From: Batkoa obscura
Lineage: Eukaryota; Entomophthoromycota; Entomophthoromycetes; Entomophthorales; Batkoaceae
Length of the DNA: 64,000 nt
Assembly: GCA_030770535.1 (NCBI GenBank)
Contig: JASVEC010000019.1
Coordinates: 620,001 to 684,000, forward strand
Direction: 5' to 3'
Shown: piece after piece, positions 23,167 to 35,453 of the stretch
Position numbering within the stretch: position 1 is the stretch's first letter
Layout: each line of letters starts with the position of its first letter
Position numbers and translations under genes: made by a program
Notes under the pieces: generated by a model
The model's database searches: none
What the model saw: only the letters and a program-made list of their open reading frames with translations
What the model was told of the DNA's origin: nothing

Positions 23167-23453
23167 TATGTTATATATAATTATATAAATACAGTTATTT
23201 GACTTTGTTCTTTGTTGAAATAAAAATAGAATGCAAATTTTCATAACTAAACTGAAATGGAATTTTTGAAAATTTCAATACGATAGGGAGGAGTACACAA
23301 TATAAATCTTGTAATTCATTTACATTAATTTTAAGAGCTACTTGTAACAACCTAGAGTTTATGGAATTCTATAATAAAACAAAACAAAGAAAAGATATAC
23401 CATTAAAGTTTACTATCAATAGTAATAAATTTAATCAAGCAATGTATAAAATC

Positions 23454-23868
23454 TGTGAAATATCGCTTTGTCAGTCACATGGTTAATTATAACATAATGA
23501 TCGCCTAAACTGTTGTGTTCTCGAGTTCAGAGAAAACCAATCCCACGTTCTTATTTTGATTTGATATTTATACTTTCCAGAGTATAAAAGAGTTTACAGA
23601 GTATAGTAGTTCGAGGCTTTTTAACTGAATTATTCCCTGATATCTCGAACATTTAATAAAGCCACTAAGTTTACTTAATAGTATTTTACGTAGATTTTAC
23701 ATTATTATTGCCTATTCTATTTGTCTTATATAGCTTGTAACCTATTACGTGCTATTCCTCATAATCCAAGTCTATCTTAGTCACATAAACTAAGACCTTT
23801 CGGCTTATAGTGTAGTCAACCCAGCAATAGCTGCTCTTGACTCCAAGTCCTGAGTACCAGGTTTCACG
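23454..23868 (-). mobile_element. LTR-like sequence, left arm of palindrome
   Basis: A 415-bp sequence bounded by TGTGAAAT...ATTTCACA-type ends (TG...CA), here in reverse orientation. It is about 99% identical in inverted orientation to 23980-24394 and clearly related to 26671-27070. No internal region or coding part of a retroelement is present. Family not determined; treated as a fossil solo LTR. A short-TIR DNA element cannot be excluded. Confidence 0.65.
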
Positions 23869-23979
23869 TCTTTAATTTTTTTATATTTTTAATAATAGGT
23901 TGTAATGTTGATATTTTATTACTATTATTACTTATTTTTGAATAATCATATTGATTTCTATCTCTGTTAAACCCAATAC

Positions 23980-24394
23980 TGTGAAATCTGGTACTCAGGG
24001 CTTGGAGTCAAGAGCAGCTATTGCTGGGTTGACTACACTATAAGCCGAAAGGTCTTAGTTTATGTGACTAAGATAGACTTGGATTATGAGGAATAGCACG
24101 TAATAGGTTACAAGCTATATAAGACAAATAGAATAGGCAATAATAATGTAAAATCTACGTAAAATACTATTAAGTAAACTTAGTGGCTTTATTAAATGTT
24201 CGAGATATCAGGGAATAATTCAGTTAAAAAGCCTCGAACTACTATACTCTGTAAACTCTTTTATACTCTGGAAAGTATAAATATCAAATCAAAATAAGAA
24301 CGTGGGATTGGTTTTCTCTGAACTCGAGAACACAACAGTTTAGGCGATCATTATGTTATAATTAACCATGTGACTGACAAAGCGATATTTCACA
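23980..24394 (+). mobile_element. LTR-like sequence, right arm of palindrome
   Basis: Forward copy of the 415-bp TG...CA sequence, separated by a 111-bp spacer from its inverted partner. The spacer is homologous to transposase sequence at about 26491-26598 of element A. No matching target duplication is seen around this arm, in keeping with origin by rearrangement rather than simple insertion. Fossil. Confidence 0.65.
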
Positions 24395-25651
24395 ATAGCT
24401 AAGTTAATAAATAGTCAAAGAACAAGTAACTGTAATAATATGTAAAAACTATTATTACTTGTACTATATAGGGATGGTTAATTATAGTTTTGGGGCTAAC
24501 CACTCCCTCCCATGCAGCTATCTATCAACTTAGTAATATATCAATAATATAATTATAACATCAAAATAGTTTATTTATTTGATAGCAAGTCTACAGTGTT
24601 GGTTATAAAGCAGTCAATAATAAACATTTGTTAATAAAGTTTTATAAGAATATGGGGTTGTCTGAATTAGTCTCATTATTTTATCCAATTTTTGAAAAAT
24701 TTTGTATTTTAAAAACTTCGCTTAAAATTCTATAAAATCACATCTTTTATTAAAACAAAAGTACCCAAACACAGTTCTAAATCATTCTATTATAGCTCAT
24801 ACTGTAAGTTAGTTGAATTTCTACTAGATCTTAAATACATGTTCTTATAAAGCTTAATTGAGAAATATTTACTATCAACTGCTTTATAACCAACATTGTA
24901 GATTTATTATCAGATAAATAAACTATTTTAATGTTATAATTACATTATTAATATATTGCCAAGTTAATAAATAGCTGCATGGGAGGGAGTGGTTAGCCCC
25001 AAAACTATAATTAACCATCCCTATATAGTACAAGTAATAATAGTTTTTACATATTATTACAGTTACTTGTTCTTTGACTATTTATTAACTTAGCTATTAA
25101 TAACTTAAGTAATCTTAACATTTAACAATCTATTTCTATCATTCAACAAACTACTTACTTGCTTAGTAAATATCGAAATTTTTAAATTCTCTGTTATCTT
25201 CGTAAGGTAAGCTGGGATTGATCTTTTAATTTTTCTGTTTTCTATAGACTCTATAACTTTAATTGGGACTATATCGCTTTTTTTTGATGTATCAGATACT
25301 GGATAACAATGTAGTTTATTGTTATGTTTAATAAAGTGTAAATACTTCTTAATGCCCTGCATCTCTATTATTCTTTTTGTATTTTTGTTTCTTTTATACT
25401 TTTTAAAAATTATATCTGTTTTCCCATTATTAACAGTCGAGTTATTAATTTTATTATGCTCGCAAATAAAAGCCTCAAATCTTGAAATTAATTGATCGAT
25501 ATCTTCTATTTTACCTAACGCTTCAAAATTACTTTTCCATTTTGAAAGGTTTCCAAAATGTCCATCAACTATACTTTTTCCATGATGCTCAGCAAAAAAA
25601 TTAAGATTAACATTCAAACTACTATTTATTTTATGAATTTGTTTAAACATA

Positions 25652-25751
25652 TGGGGATGTTTTTTTGGCTTCATTACTTTTTCTATTTTTTAAACACTAT
25701 TTGAGCGGAAAATTTGTTGGTAAAATTCATAAACACAAAAATACAACCTCA
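25652..25751 (+). repeat. TGGGG-MITE copy 11, inserted in transposase
   Basis: A 100-bp copy flanked by TA (25650-25651, 25752-25753). Removing it with one TA rejoins the transposase frame exactly (...EFLHYM + FKQIHK...). It arrived after the transposase gene was already in place. Confidence 0.95.
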
Positions 25752-26670
25752 TATAGTGTAGAAACTCTTGGGATCTAAAATGATTTCCTGTATCTGCCCA
25801 TATATTAATTTTTGTAAACTTTTTAAATAGAAGCTCTGTAGAGATTAAATCGATTAAACAATCTCCTGCATATGCTGAATCATGATTCAATATTTCAGAT
25901 AAATAATCAAAGTAAACTTTGCCTATTGTTTTATCATCTTTTAAATATAATACACCAAAGCCTAATACTGATATAGCTTGTTTATTATAATGATCTAGAT
26001 TTATTGAATCTGGTCTTGTCCCTATTTCCATATTTTGTTTAAAATCTAAAACTATTATACAACTTTTGTTATTTAATTTTTTGATAGTTTCATTAAATGT
26101 GTTTTTTTGAATATCAACACAGAATTTATGTAATTTGTATAATTTTTCTTCTTCGTTGAAAATTTCTTCTATCTCTGTTTTGTTTTTTGCTGTATTTATT
26201 TTATTTTCAAATAACTTTTTTCTAACTGTATACTGGGTACATATATTACATAGATCCGTTTTTCTTGCTGGATTTTTGAAATTACTTGGTATATATTTAA
26301 AGAACGTTGACCTAGCTACTGCTTTATCTCTTAGATCATTCAAATATTTACTATATATCATTCTTCTACTTTTATTTAATATATATATATTATCTGATGA
26401 ATATTTACTATCGTTATTTTTTTTATTAAATCTTGATGAAATAGTTGAATCATTTAGTAAATATTGTATGATAATTTCAATTTGGTCATCTTTAATTTTT
26501 TTTTGTATTTTTAATAATAGGTTTTAATGTTGATATTTTATTATTATTACTTGTTTTTGAATAATCATATTGATTTCTATTTATATTAAACCCAAAACTC
26601 TTACATTCATCAAAAGAATATACTGAAGCTATAGTTGATAATAACGCTACTTGCTGACTTTTGTTTCCTG

Positions 26671-27070
26671 TGTGAAATCTGGTACTCAGGGTTTGGAGTC
26701 AAGAACAGCTATTGCAGGGTTGACTACACTATAAGTCGAAAGGTCTTAGTTTATGTAACTAAGATAGACTTGGATTATGAGGAATAGCACGTAATAGGTT
26801 ACAAGCTATATAAGACAAATAGAATAGACAATACTAATGTAAAATCTATGTAAAATAATATTAAGAAAACTTAGTGGCTTTATTAAATGTTCGAGATATC
26901 AGGGATTAATTCAGTTAAAAAGCCTCGAACTATTATACTCTGTAAACTCTTTTATACTCTGAAAAGTATAAGTATCAAAATGAGAAGATAATATTCTTTT
27001 GGGCGGAACTAGAAATTCTCATAACAAATCAAAATAATTAACCATGGGACTGACGAAGCGATATTTCACA
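26671..27070 (+). mobile_element. solo LTR-like insertion in transposase
   Basis: A 400-bp copy of the TGTGAAAT...ATTTCACA sequence, flanked by CCTG on both sides (26667-26670, 27071-27074), consistent with a 4-bp target duplication. No internal retroelement sequence. More diverged from the palindrome arms than these are from each other, so an independent or older copy. Fossil. Confidence 0.7.
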
Positions 27071-27834
27071 CCTGTTTCCCTTAAAGCACTAATTTTATAC
27101 ATTACTTGATTAAGTTTATTATTATCGATAGTAAACTTTGATAATATATCTTTTCTTTGTTTTGTTTTATTATAAAATTCCATAAACCTTGGGTTGTTGT
27201 AAGTAGCTCTTAAAATTGATGTAAATGAATTACAATGTTTATATTGTGTACTCCTCCCTATCGTATTGAAGTTTTCAAAAATTCCATTTCGAAGTTTAGT
27301 TATGAAAGTTTGCATTTTATTTTTATTTCAACAAAAAATAAAGTCAAATAAAGTCAAATAACTGTGTTTATATAATTATGTATTTATATAATTATATAAT
27401 CATATAGTTATATATTATATATCTGTTAAATATCTAACAGAACTAACATAAAATATATAGTTAGGAAAATTAGCTATTTAAGAAAAGGAAACAATTAAAA
27501 TAAGTTTTAAATAGAGACATTTAATTTTAGGCTTTTTAGATTTAACCGTTATATTGAACACAAACTTGGAATTTTAAATTTGGATTAATTTCTAAGTAGA
27601 TTCTGAAACCAATTAGGACAGCCCCATATGTGTTTAAGGTCTAGCAGAAATTCAACTAACTTACGGTATAAACTATAATATAATAATTTAGAACTGTGTC
27701 TGGGTACTTTCGTTTTAATAGAAAATTTGTTTTTATAGAATTTTAAAGTTTTTAAAATACATAATATTTAAAAAATTGGATAAAATAATGAAACTAATCC
27801 AGACATCCCCAATTCTTAAAATTCATTAATAATA

Positions 27835-27933
27835 TTTGGGAGTGCTTTTTTTGGCTTCATTATTTTTTCAATTTTTTAAGCACTATTTAACTGGAAAAAT
27901 TGGAAAATTCTTAAACACAAAAATACATCTCCA
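27835..27933 (+). repeat. TGGGG-MITE copy 12
   Basis: Plus-oriented copy next to the right end of element B. Left end TTGGGAGTG, right end ACATCTCCA; internal short deletion after TGGAAAAATTGG. Confidence 0.85.
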
Positions 27934-28048
27934 TTTATAGATTTTTTAAATATGCTTTAAACATCCAAAGTAGTGTTATAAATATAATAGTAAGAATAAA
28001 ACATGCATTCTATTTTAAATAATCCAAAATATTAAAGCTCGATTCATA

Positions 28049-29519
28049 TTAATCTAAGCAGCCATGTAAATTCAAGGCTAAAGTAGGTCTTTTATTATAA
28101 TTCCACTCCAACTTGGGGGTCGGATCCAGCACTAAAAAGAATAAATTGAAATAATAATTTAAAATATACTTAATAAGAAAAGTATATGCACTAGTACAAT
28201 TTTTTATATAAACTTCACCTAGGTTTAAACTTGGTTTATCAAGTTTTATTCGATAATTAAAATATAATAAACCATCGAGATCAAAATGGGATGAAATTAT
28301 TGTCAAATAAATTAAATCGGGACATTTAGTTATTAAGAGTTGTACAAAATAAGTCCCTAAGCTTAAACCTTCTAATTGTAAGCTTATCAAATTGGATTGA
28401 ATTTTTCTAAAAACTTCTTCAATAGTTAAGATATATTCGATCTCATAGCGATAAGTAATCTCTAGGTCAGTTAACTCTTTCAATTGAAAGATGGAAGTTG
28501 CTACTTTACTATTCATATTTTTGCAATTCTATAGAATTAAAATTCGGAGCTTTGGTGCTATATTTCCAAAAGAATTGATACATTTTAAATCAATAAAGTT
28601 TAATTCAAGGAAAGTAAGGTTAGAAATACCGTGTAAGTATAGATTACGAACATAATCTAAATATAGTTTAGTTAGTACAGGAAAATGATTGAAGTTAATA
28701 TTGAATTTATCATATGAAGTGAAAGAGTTTAGATATAAAGTTTTCAGTGAGTTGAACATATGGGGATGATTTTTTTGATTTCATTACTTTTTCCACCTTT
28801 TAAGCGCTATTTAAGCGGAAAATTTGTTAGTAAAATTCTTAAACACAAAAATACATCCCCATATGATTCTGAAACAAGAGTAGATCTTGTTGACATAGGT
28901 CTGTAAGCAATCTTAAATCTTGTAAGTTTTGAAAGTTTGTTAGTATGAATTCGATAGATTTAAACTCAAAATCTCGGCTAAACAAACATATACTCTTGAT
29001 CTTTCTTGGTATATTTGGTAATACAAAATCTATAAAATGGTTGTCAATTTTATCGGTGGTCAATGAGGTTATGTTTTTGAGTAATTGTTTGAGTTGAGTG
29101 TTATACATAAAATTTTGACTTCCACTTTGATTTAAAACAGATTCCATACCATCATTATAATTTAATTCCGTTAAATTCAACTTTTTATATTTCTCTAAAT
29201 TTAGAAAATAATACCTTGAAGTTATAAATACAGTGGTAGCATTTCTATAATGCTTTGGAATATATTTAATATACCTCCCATTCCTTATCCATAACATTTT
29301 GATATATTTAGCATATTTTTTAAATGCTTTTCTCACCACTTTAAGCTTGCTTCCTGCATAACTTGAAGCTAAATCTTCCCAGATTACTGATGTAAATACC
29401 TTATTCCAATCTTTAGAAACAGATAAAAACTTGAAAGCACTTTTGATTTGCAGTAACTCTGTTATTTGCTTTAGTATAAAATTTGGTAGGTTTTCTAGTT
29501 GGGATTGAGGTTCTCGCAT
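28049..29519 (-). pseudogene. F-box/leucine-rich-repeat gene disrupted by a MITE
   Basis: Starts at the ATG at 29519 (MREPQSQLENLPNF). An F-box-like segment follows (LPNFILKQITELLQIKSAFKFLSVSKDW, residues ~9-40), then LRR-like hydrophobic repeats. The frame is cut at about 28861 by MITE copy 13; taking out the MITE and one TA rejoins ...LLLFQNH and MFNSLKTLYL perfectly. Further on, one in-frame TAG separates LRILIL from NCKNMNSKVAT at about 28526-28528. Ending at 28049, the intact ancestor would have been about 455 residues, like the F-box gene at 42197. F-box proteins of this kind recruit targets to SCF ubiquitin ligases. The 5' portion could still be expressed as a truncated F-box protein. 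Confidence 0.85.
28761..28861 (+). repeat. TGGGG-MITE copy 13, inserted in F-box gene
   Basis: A 101-bp copy with near-consensus termini TGGGGATGA and ACATCCCCA, flanked by TA (28759-28760, 28862-28863). Little diverged, so probably recent. It lies antisense to the host gene, so its intron-like strand is in the transcript. Confidence 0.95.
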
Positions 29520-30876
29520 CGTAATTAGTATAAACAAAATGAAGGGTGAGTATAAGAAGTGGCTCTTTATATTACTATGCTGAATATTTGTTATTTATTT
29601 TTTAATTCATTATTGAACTTTAATAGCTTAATATAAGAACATGGAACAACCACGCATATATGTAATACTGTTATTTTATAAAATTATGCATATATATTTA
29701 AGTTTTGAAGGAGTTAGACAGTCCCAAGCACTTTGTTAGATATATTTTATCATTGTCATATTCCACAATATTATAACAATCTTTTTCAAGCTAAGTAATT
29801 TAATTCGCTTCATTAATTTATAACAATAAAAATCTTTATCTTTTAATATTATTTGATCATATAATAGCATAAAAACATGTATTAATAGTACTAATATTTA
29901 TAACTATTCAACCTTTATGAATTTATTCTTATAACACAAAATAGAAAAAAACTTTAAATAGAATATAAAGAATTCAAATATCTCTTGGTTCAAAAAAACA
30001 AAGTCACTGTCATCCTCATAGTTATTTGCTTTTAAATCACTAAACTCATTATGCCCCAATATCAAACAATCAACTTGCTTGTTAATAGTCCCAATTTGAA
30101 CACAACTTGCTTCTTTTGAATAAATAATACTATTGACATTATATCTTAAAATCTCTTTTCGATATCTTGTAATTTATCAATCAAATAAGCCTTTTTTTCC
30201 TTTTCTCTATTTGATTATAAACCGTTATCTTTATTTTTTCCTGCCATTAACCATATCTTGCACTAAAAGCACAGTAATACCAGCAAAATACCAAACACAA
30301 CTTATAGATAGCTTGAAATTGACTTCCATCCTACAAATAATTACTTAAAGCATCCATATTGCGATTAAACCAGCAATTTTTAACTTAATATATTTACTAA
30401 AAACTACTAAGGTGATAAAGATTAAGGTAATAGGTGGAATAAAGCTAAGATGAAGTTCTGGTAATGAAGAATTTAAATGATGAACTCATTCAAAGAAATG
30501 TAAGTAGAAGGAGAATTGAAGTGAAGTTAAGTTCTAATACCATCTTGGTAAAATTCGGATACTAGGAGAAAATGAGTGAAAAGGATAAGATAAAATTTAG
30601 TTGAATGAGCTGTTAAAACTAAATTTCGATTTCATTATTTTGACAATGTCATTTTATTTTAATCGCAATTAAGATTCTAAACGAAAGTTAAATTTGAATC
30701 AAAGATTTTGAATAAATTAGGTGATCAAAATCAAAATTATAAAAAATTTAAATAACATAATCAAGTAATGATGCAAATTAACCCCATAAGATGATGTCAC
30801 GTTTACTTGTTACTTGAATTATAAAAAATTTAAAGAATTAACAAAAATTATATTTCAATCCAAAATAAAATACAAA
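29520..30876. other. intergenic region with a possible small gene relic
   Basis: About 1.3 kb. On the minus strand, an ATG at 30329 opens MEVNFKLSISCVWYFAGITV (one membrane-spanning stretch) and, after breaks or an unplaced intron, an open frame from about 30145 to 29904 reads NSIIYSKEASCVQIGTINKQ ... DDSDFVFLNQEIFEFF. It looks protein-like but I do not recognise it and could not close an exon model. Otherwise AT-rich. Confidence 0.4.
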
Positions 30877-32133
30877 ATGAATTCCAAAACAAAGATTGTA
30901 ATCTTAGGAGGAGGAGCAGCGGGTAGTATTTTAATTAATGAGTTAAGTACTCCTTCTACAGAAATAATCATGATTGACCAAAAAGAATATCATGAATATA
31001 TACCCTCTATAATTGATGTATTATTACGACCAAAGCAAGAAGATTTTAAAAAAAGATTACATCAAATATGTATACCTTTTAAACAACTGATTATGGTCGA
31101 TAAACAAAAGAAATTAGTTATCAAAAATCATTATAACGATACAATTGAAGGTGGGGGTAGGGATGATAATAAGATTACTATTATTATTGATCAAATAGTT
31201 AGTGTAAATGAGAATTCAGTAGAGTTGTTAACAAATCAACAAAAAATTGAATTTGATAAATTAATCATATGTACTGGATCAAGTTATAATTTGCCATTCA
31301 AGAGTAGTTCTTCAGTTAGAAATTACAATGATCGTCTAGCTGAGTTAACTGAATATAAACAAAAAATTGAATCAAGTCAAAAGATAGCCTGTATTGGGGG
31401 TGGTGCAGTTGGTATTGAAATGATAGCCGAATTAGTTGAAAGATATCCAAACAAACGATTTTACTTAGTTCACAATAATAATAAATTACTAAGTCAATTT
31501 AAGAATTCTAAGTTATCTAATAATTGTGAGAAGGCATTAAGAGATTTAAGTAATAAAAATAATCAAAATCTAACTATTATATTTGATCAAAAATTAAAAC
31601 AAATTAGTGAAAAGGAATATGAGTTAGAAGATGGTACTAAATTGGAGCTTGATTTAGTTATTAAAAGTATCGGACTTCAACCAAATAGTGAATTTATGAA
31701 GAAGGAAATGAATGATTGTTTAGATGAAAAAGAGTTTATTAAAGTTAATAACTATTTTAAAGTAACTGATTATGATCACATCTATGCTCTTGGTGATGTT
31801 AGTAATCTTGAAGAACCTAAGTTATATTATACTACACATATGCAAGCTATACATCTCAGTAATAATCTAAAGCTCGAGATGAAAAATCAATCGATGAAAG
31901 AATATAAAAATAGTAAAATTATATCCATCATTTCTTTAGGTCCTAGTTATGCTATTAGTTATATGGTAGATGGACTTGTTGTTTATTGTGGTGGGTTGTT
32001 AGGCTTATTTAAGAAGACGAAATATGCTTCAAGGATTTTGATTTATATGAAGTATTTTATTGAAATAGTAACCAGATATCCATCATTAGCTAATGTTGTT
32101 AATATGTTACTATTTATGACAATGACAAATTAA
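30877..32133 (+). CDS. FSP1/AIFM2-like FAD-dependent NAD(P)H oxidoreductase
   Basis: Intronless, 418 residues from the ATG at 30877; the frame is open further upstream, but that part lacks an ATG and the FAD motif would then be too far in. Features of the pyridine-nucleotide disulfide oxidoreductase type II family: N-terminal FAD Rossmann motif GGGAAGS (~11-17), second nucleotide-binding motif CIGGGAVGIEM (~170-180, NAD(P)H), and IYALGDVS (~302-309), the C-terminal FAD contact. There is no redox-active CxxxxC, so it belongs with AIF/AMID/FSP1 or NDH2-type enzymes, which pass electrons from NAD(P)H to quinones. C-terminal residues ~370-418 are hydrophobic/amphipathic, which would suit membrane association. 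The exact subfamily is not resolved. Confidence 0.85.
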   Translation: MNSKTKIVILGGGAAGSILINELSTPSTEIIMIDQKEYHEYIPSIIDVLLRPKQEDFKKRLHQICIPFKQLIMVDKQKKLVIKNHYNDTIEGGGRDDNKITIIIDQIVSVNENSVELLTNQQKIEFDKLIICTGSSYNLPFKSSSSVRNYNDRLAELTEYKQKIESSQKIACIGGGAVGIEMIAELVERYPNKRFYLVHNNNKLLSQFKNSKLSNNCEKALRDLSNKNNQNLTIIFDQKLKQISEKEYELEDGTKLELDLVIKSIGLQPNSEFMKKEMNDCLDEKEFIKVNNYFKVTDYDHIYALGDVSNLEEPKLYYTTHMQAIHLSNNLKLEMKNQSMKEYKNSKIISIISLGPSYAISYMVDGLVVYCGGLLGLFKKTKYASRILIYMKYFIEIVTRYPSLANVVNMLLFMTMTN

Positions 32134-33509
32134 AGAGATTATTTTATTATTTTTAGTAAATTATATAAATAGTTTTGTAATTTTTATACTTCTGTTTATT
32201 ATTTTGAAGATAAAGATAATTTTTGGAGGACAAGCATTTTGTTCGAGATGGGAATTATTTCGACAAAGGACTAATTTTATACTGAGGGAAATTACTAACT
32301 TTGTTACACAAACCGAACAGTGGCTTTAAAACAAGAATTTAGATAGAACATTGGCCCTTATCAAACTAGCCATAATATTTATTCTTATTACAAAAATTAA
32401 TATTTTTAATTTCTTGATAACGTTTTTATATAGTAATATTATATTTAAATCTGAGTTAATGTGTTTACTAATGGTTAACCTTACTCGGAAAATAACTAAT
32501 TGTATCTTAACTAAGGAAGAATAAATACATTTTTATATAAACACATTATTTATCTATTTTATTATTTATCTATTTTTTTTGATTATTAAAGTATATAATA
32601 TACTTTTATTTATATACTATCAAGAATTACTGCCTCTAAAATAATTCATAGATAAACGGGATATTTATGATAGTTTTTTTGATAAAGAATTCAATTTTAT
32701 AGTTTTTAAATAATAAATTTCAATTCATAAAATGAGAGGAATTTAACCAGAACACTAATTATTGTCTAACTCAAACCGCAAGATTATTATTATTACAAAG
32801 AACTGTGATTATTAGATAATTCAGTTTAAAACAGGTTGAACTGCTTTATTCAACTAAAATTTAATCAGCGTTTGTTTTTTCTGTTCAGATTCGCTTTATT
32901 CTAAGGAAGAACAATCTCTTTCACGGACACCCCGTTTACCCTATTCTATCGATAAATTAAAACAATTAATTTAATCTTTAAGGTGAAGTAGTAATAAATT
33001 GAGTTTGAATTAGTTAATCCGATAACAAATAGTCAACAAATTCATTCACGAGATAAAAAATCATTATAAACCACTAAATAAAAATTCAATTTTTAAACCG
33101 ACCAATCAATCCTTAAAATCCTACAATCTGCCCATAGTAAACTTCACCATCACATTCTTTGGAGTCCTTAAAAAATTGAGCCAACTAGATTAGGTAACTT
33201 AACAATCACCACGTCATGATGTCTTATCTTTTAGCCAATTAGAGGATTTCTAATTTCAGGGTTAACACTTTTTTATAACCAATTAAAAATAAATAAGGTA
33301 AGATTACATTATTATGTTCCAATTTTTCTAAGAATAAAAGAGTGTAAAAACTACATAACCCTTGTTCTAAGTAAAATTATAACCTATTTATTTTTTATTA
33401 CAAAAAAGAAAGAAGAGAGGTATATAAACCAACCGACAGAATCTTCAAATGAAATTTTTTAATTGAATTTTATTTTATCTAGTTTGTTTTAAGTTTAATT
33501 TTTAAAAAA
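32134..33509. other. intergenic region upstream of UGP1
   Basis: Nearly 1.4 kb of AT-rich sequence with no credible gene and no MITE. The final ~300 bp should contain the UGP1 promoter. Confidence 0.5.
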
Positions 33510-35266
<1,757 letters not shown>

Positions 35267-35453
35267 GTTGATATAAATCAACGCTTTTTTTCTATATCAA
35301 TTTTATTTTTGATTCTATTTATATTATGTTATATAAGAATAAAATTGAGTATTATGTTTCTTTTTTATATAAAAATAATTTTGAATTTTAAATAATAAGT
35401 TTAATATATCTTTAATATATTTTAATATTTTTATTTTTATTGAAATTTAAAGC

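Larger units (their letters stand above)
25105..27315 (-). pseudogene. transposase of element A (DDE-type, family unassigned), interrupted
   Basis: Starts MQTFITKLRNG at 27315. The frame is interrupted by the LTR-like insertion after ...ALRETG, resumes NKSQQVALLSTIASVYS, meets an A-run shift near 26495, then runs through 26361-25757 and, past the MITE, 25650-25105. Visible motifs: a possible zinc motif CNICTQY; VLDFKQNMEIG (candidate first catalytic Asp); INIWADTGNHFRSQEFL (second Asp); and FFAEHHGKSIVDGHFGNLSKW-like segment near the C-terminal third (third acidic residue likely in IVDG). The conserved DFxxN / (A/S)D.G.H / HGK..DG series is typical of RNase H-fold transposases. It would cut and paste elements with TGGGGnTGT ends. 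Not one of the common families (Tc1/mariner, hAT, PIF) by its motifs, though the TA duplication resembles Tc1. Confidence 0.75.
24653..27626 (-). mobile_element. inner DNA transposon copy (element A), TA target duplication
   Basis: A 2974-bp element. Right terminus (5' end of the transposase strand) TGGGGCTGTCCTAATTGGTT, left terminus TGGGGTTGTCTGAATTAGTC; TA on both sides (24651-24652, 27627-27628). It encodes a single transposase on the minus strand (25105-27315) and carries two later insertions: an LTR-like sequence (26671-27070) and a MITE (25652-25751). The 3' tail contains a ~135-bp segment with GTTAATAAATAG/CTATTTATTAAC ends that is also in element B, hence ancestral. Without insertions the element is about 2.47 kb. 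It lies within element B in opposite orientation. Confidence 0.85.
22859..27811 (+). mobile_element. outer DNA transposon copy (element B), split by element A
   Basis: The left terminus TGGGGTTGTCCGAATTGATG at 22859 and right terminus (minus strand TGGGGATGTCTGGATTAGTT) ending 27811 match those of element A. Its 5' part (to 23453) is collinear with A's start, including a decayed version of the first ~80 transposase codons; its 3' tail is 24395-24650 plus 27629-27811. These two tail pieces join cleanly if A (24653-27626) and one TA are removed, so A inserted into B. The middle of B is replaced by an LTR-like palindrome with a 111-bp inverted transposase scrap. Non-functional. Copies 10 of the MITE also sits in it (23066-23166). 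Confidence 0.8.

Noticed and set aside
23454-24394. Palindrome as a CRISPR array or replication origin
   Set aside because: There are just two arms around one unrelated spacer, and arms match a dispersed TG...CA repeat.
24395-25097. Two independent insertions of a ~135-bp MITE with TTAATAAATAG ends
   Set aside because: Both copies are at the same place in the tails of elements A and B, so the segment was in their ancestor.
28761-28861. Splicing of the MITE as a rescuing intron in the F-box gene
   Set aside because: Each donor/acceptor pair tried within the MITE leaves a stop or shifts frame in the F-box gene.
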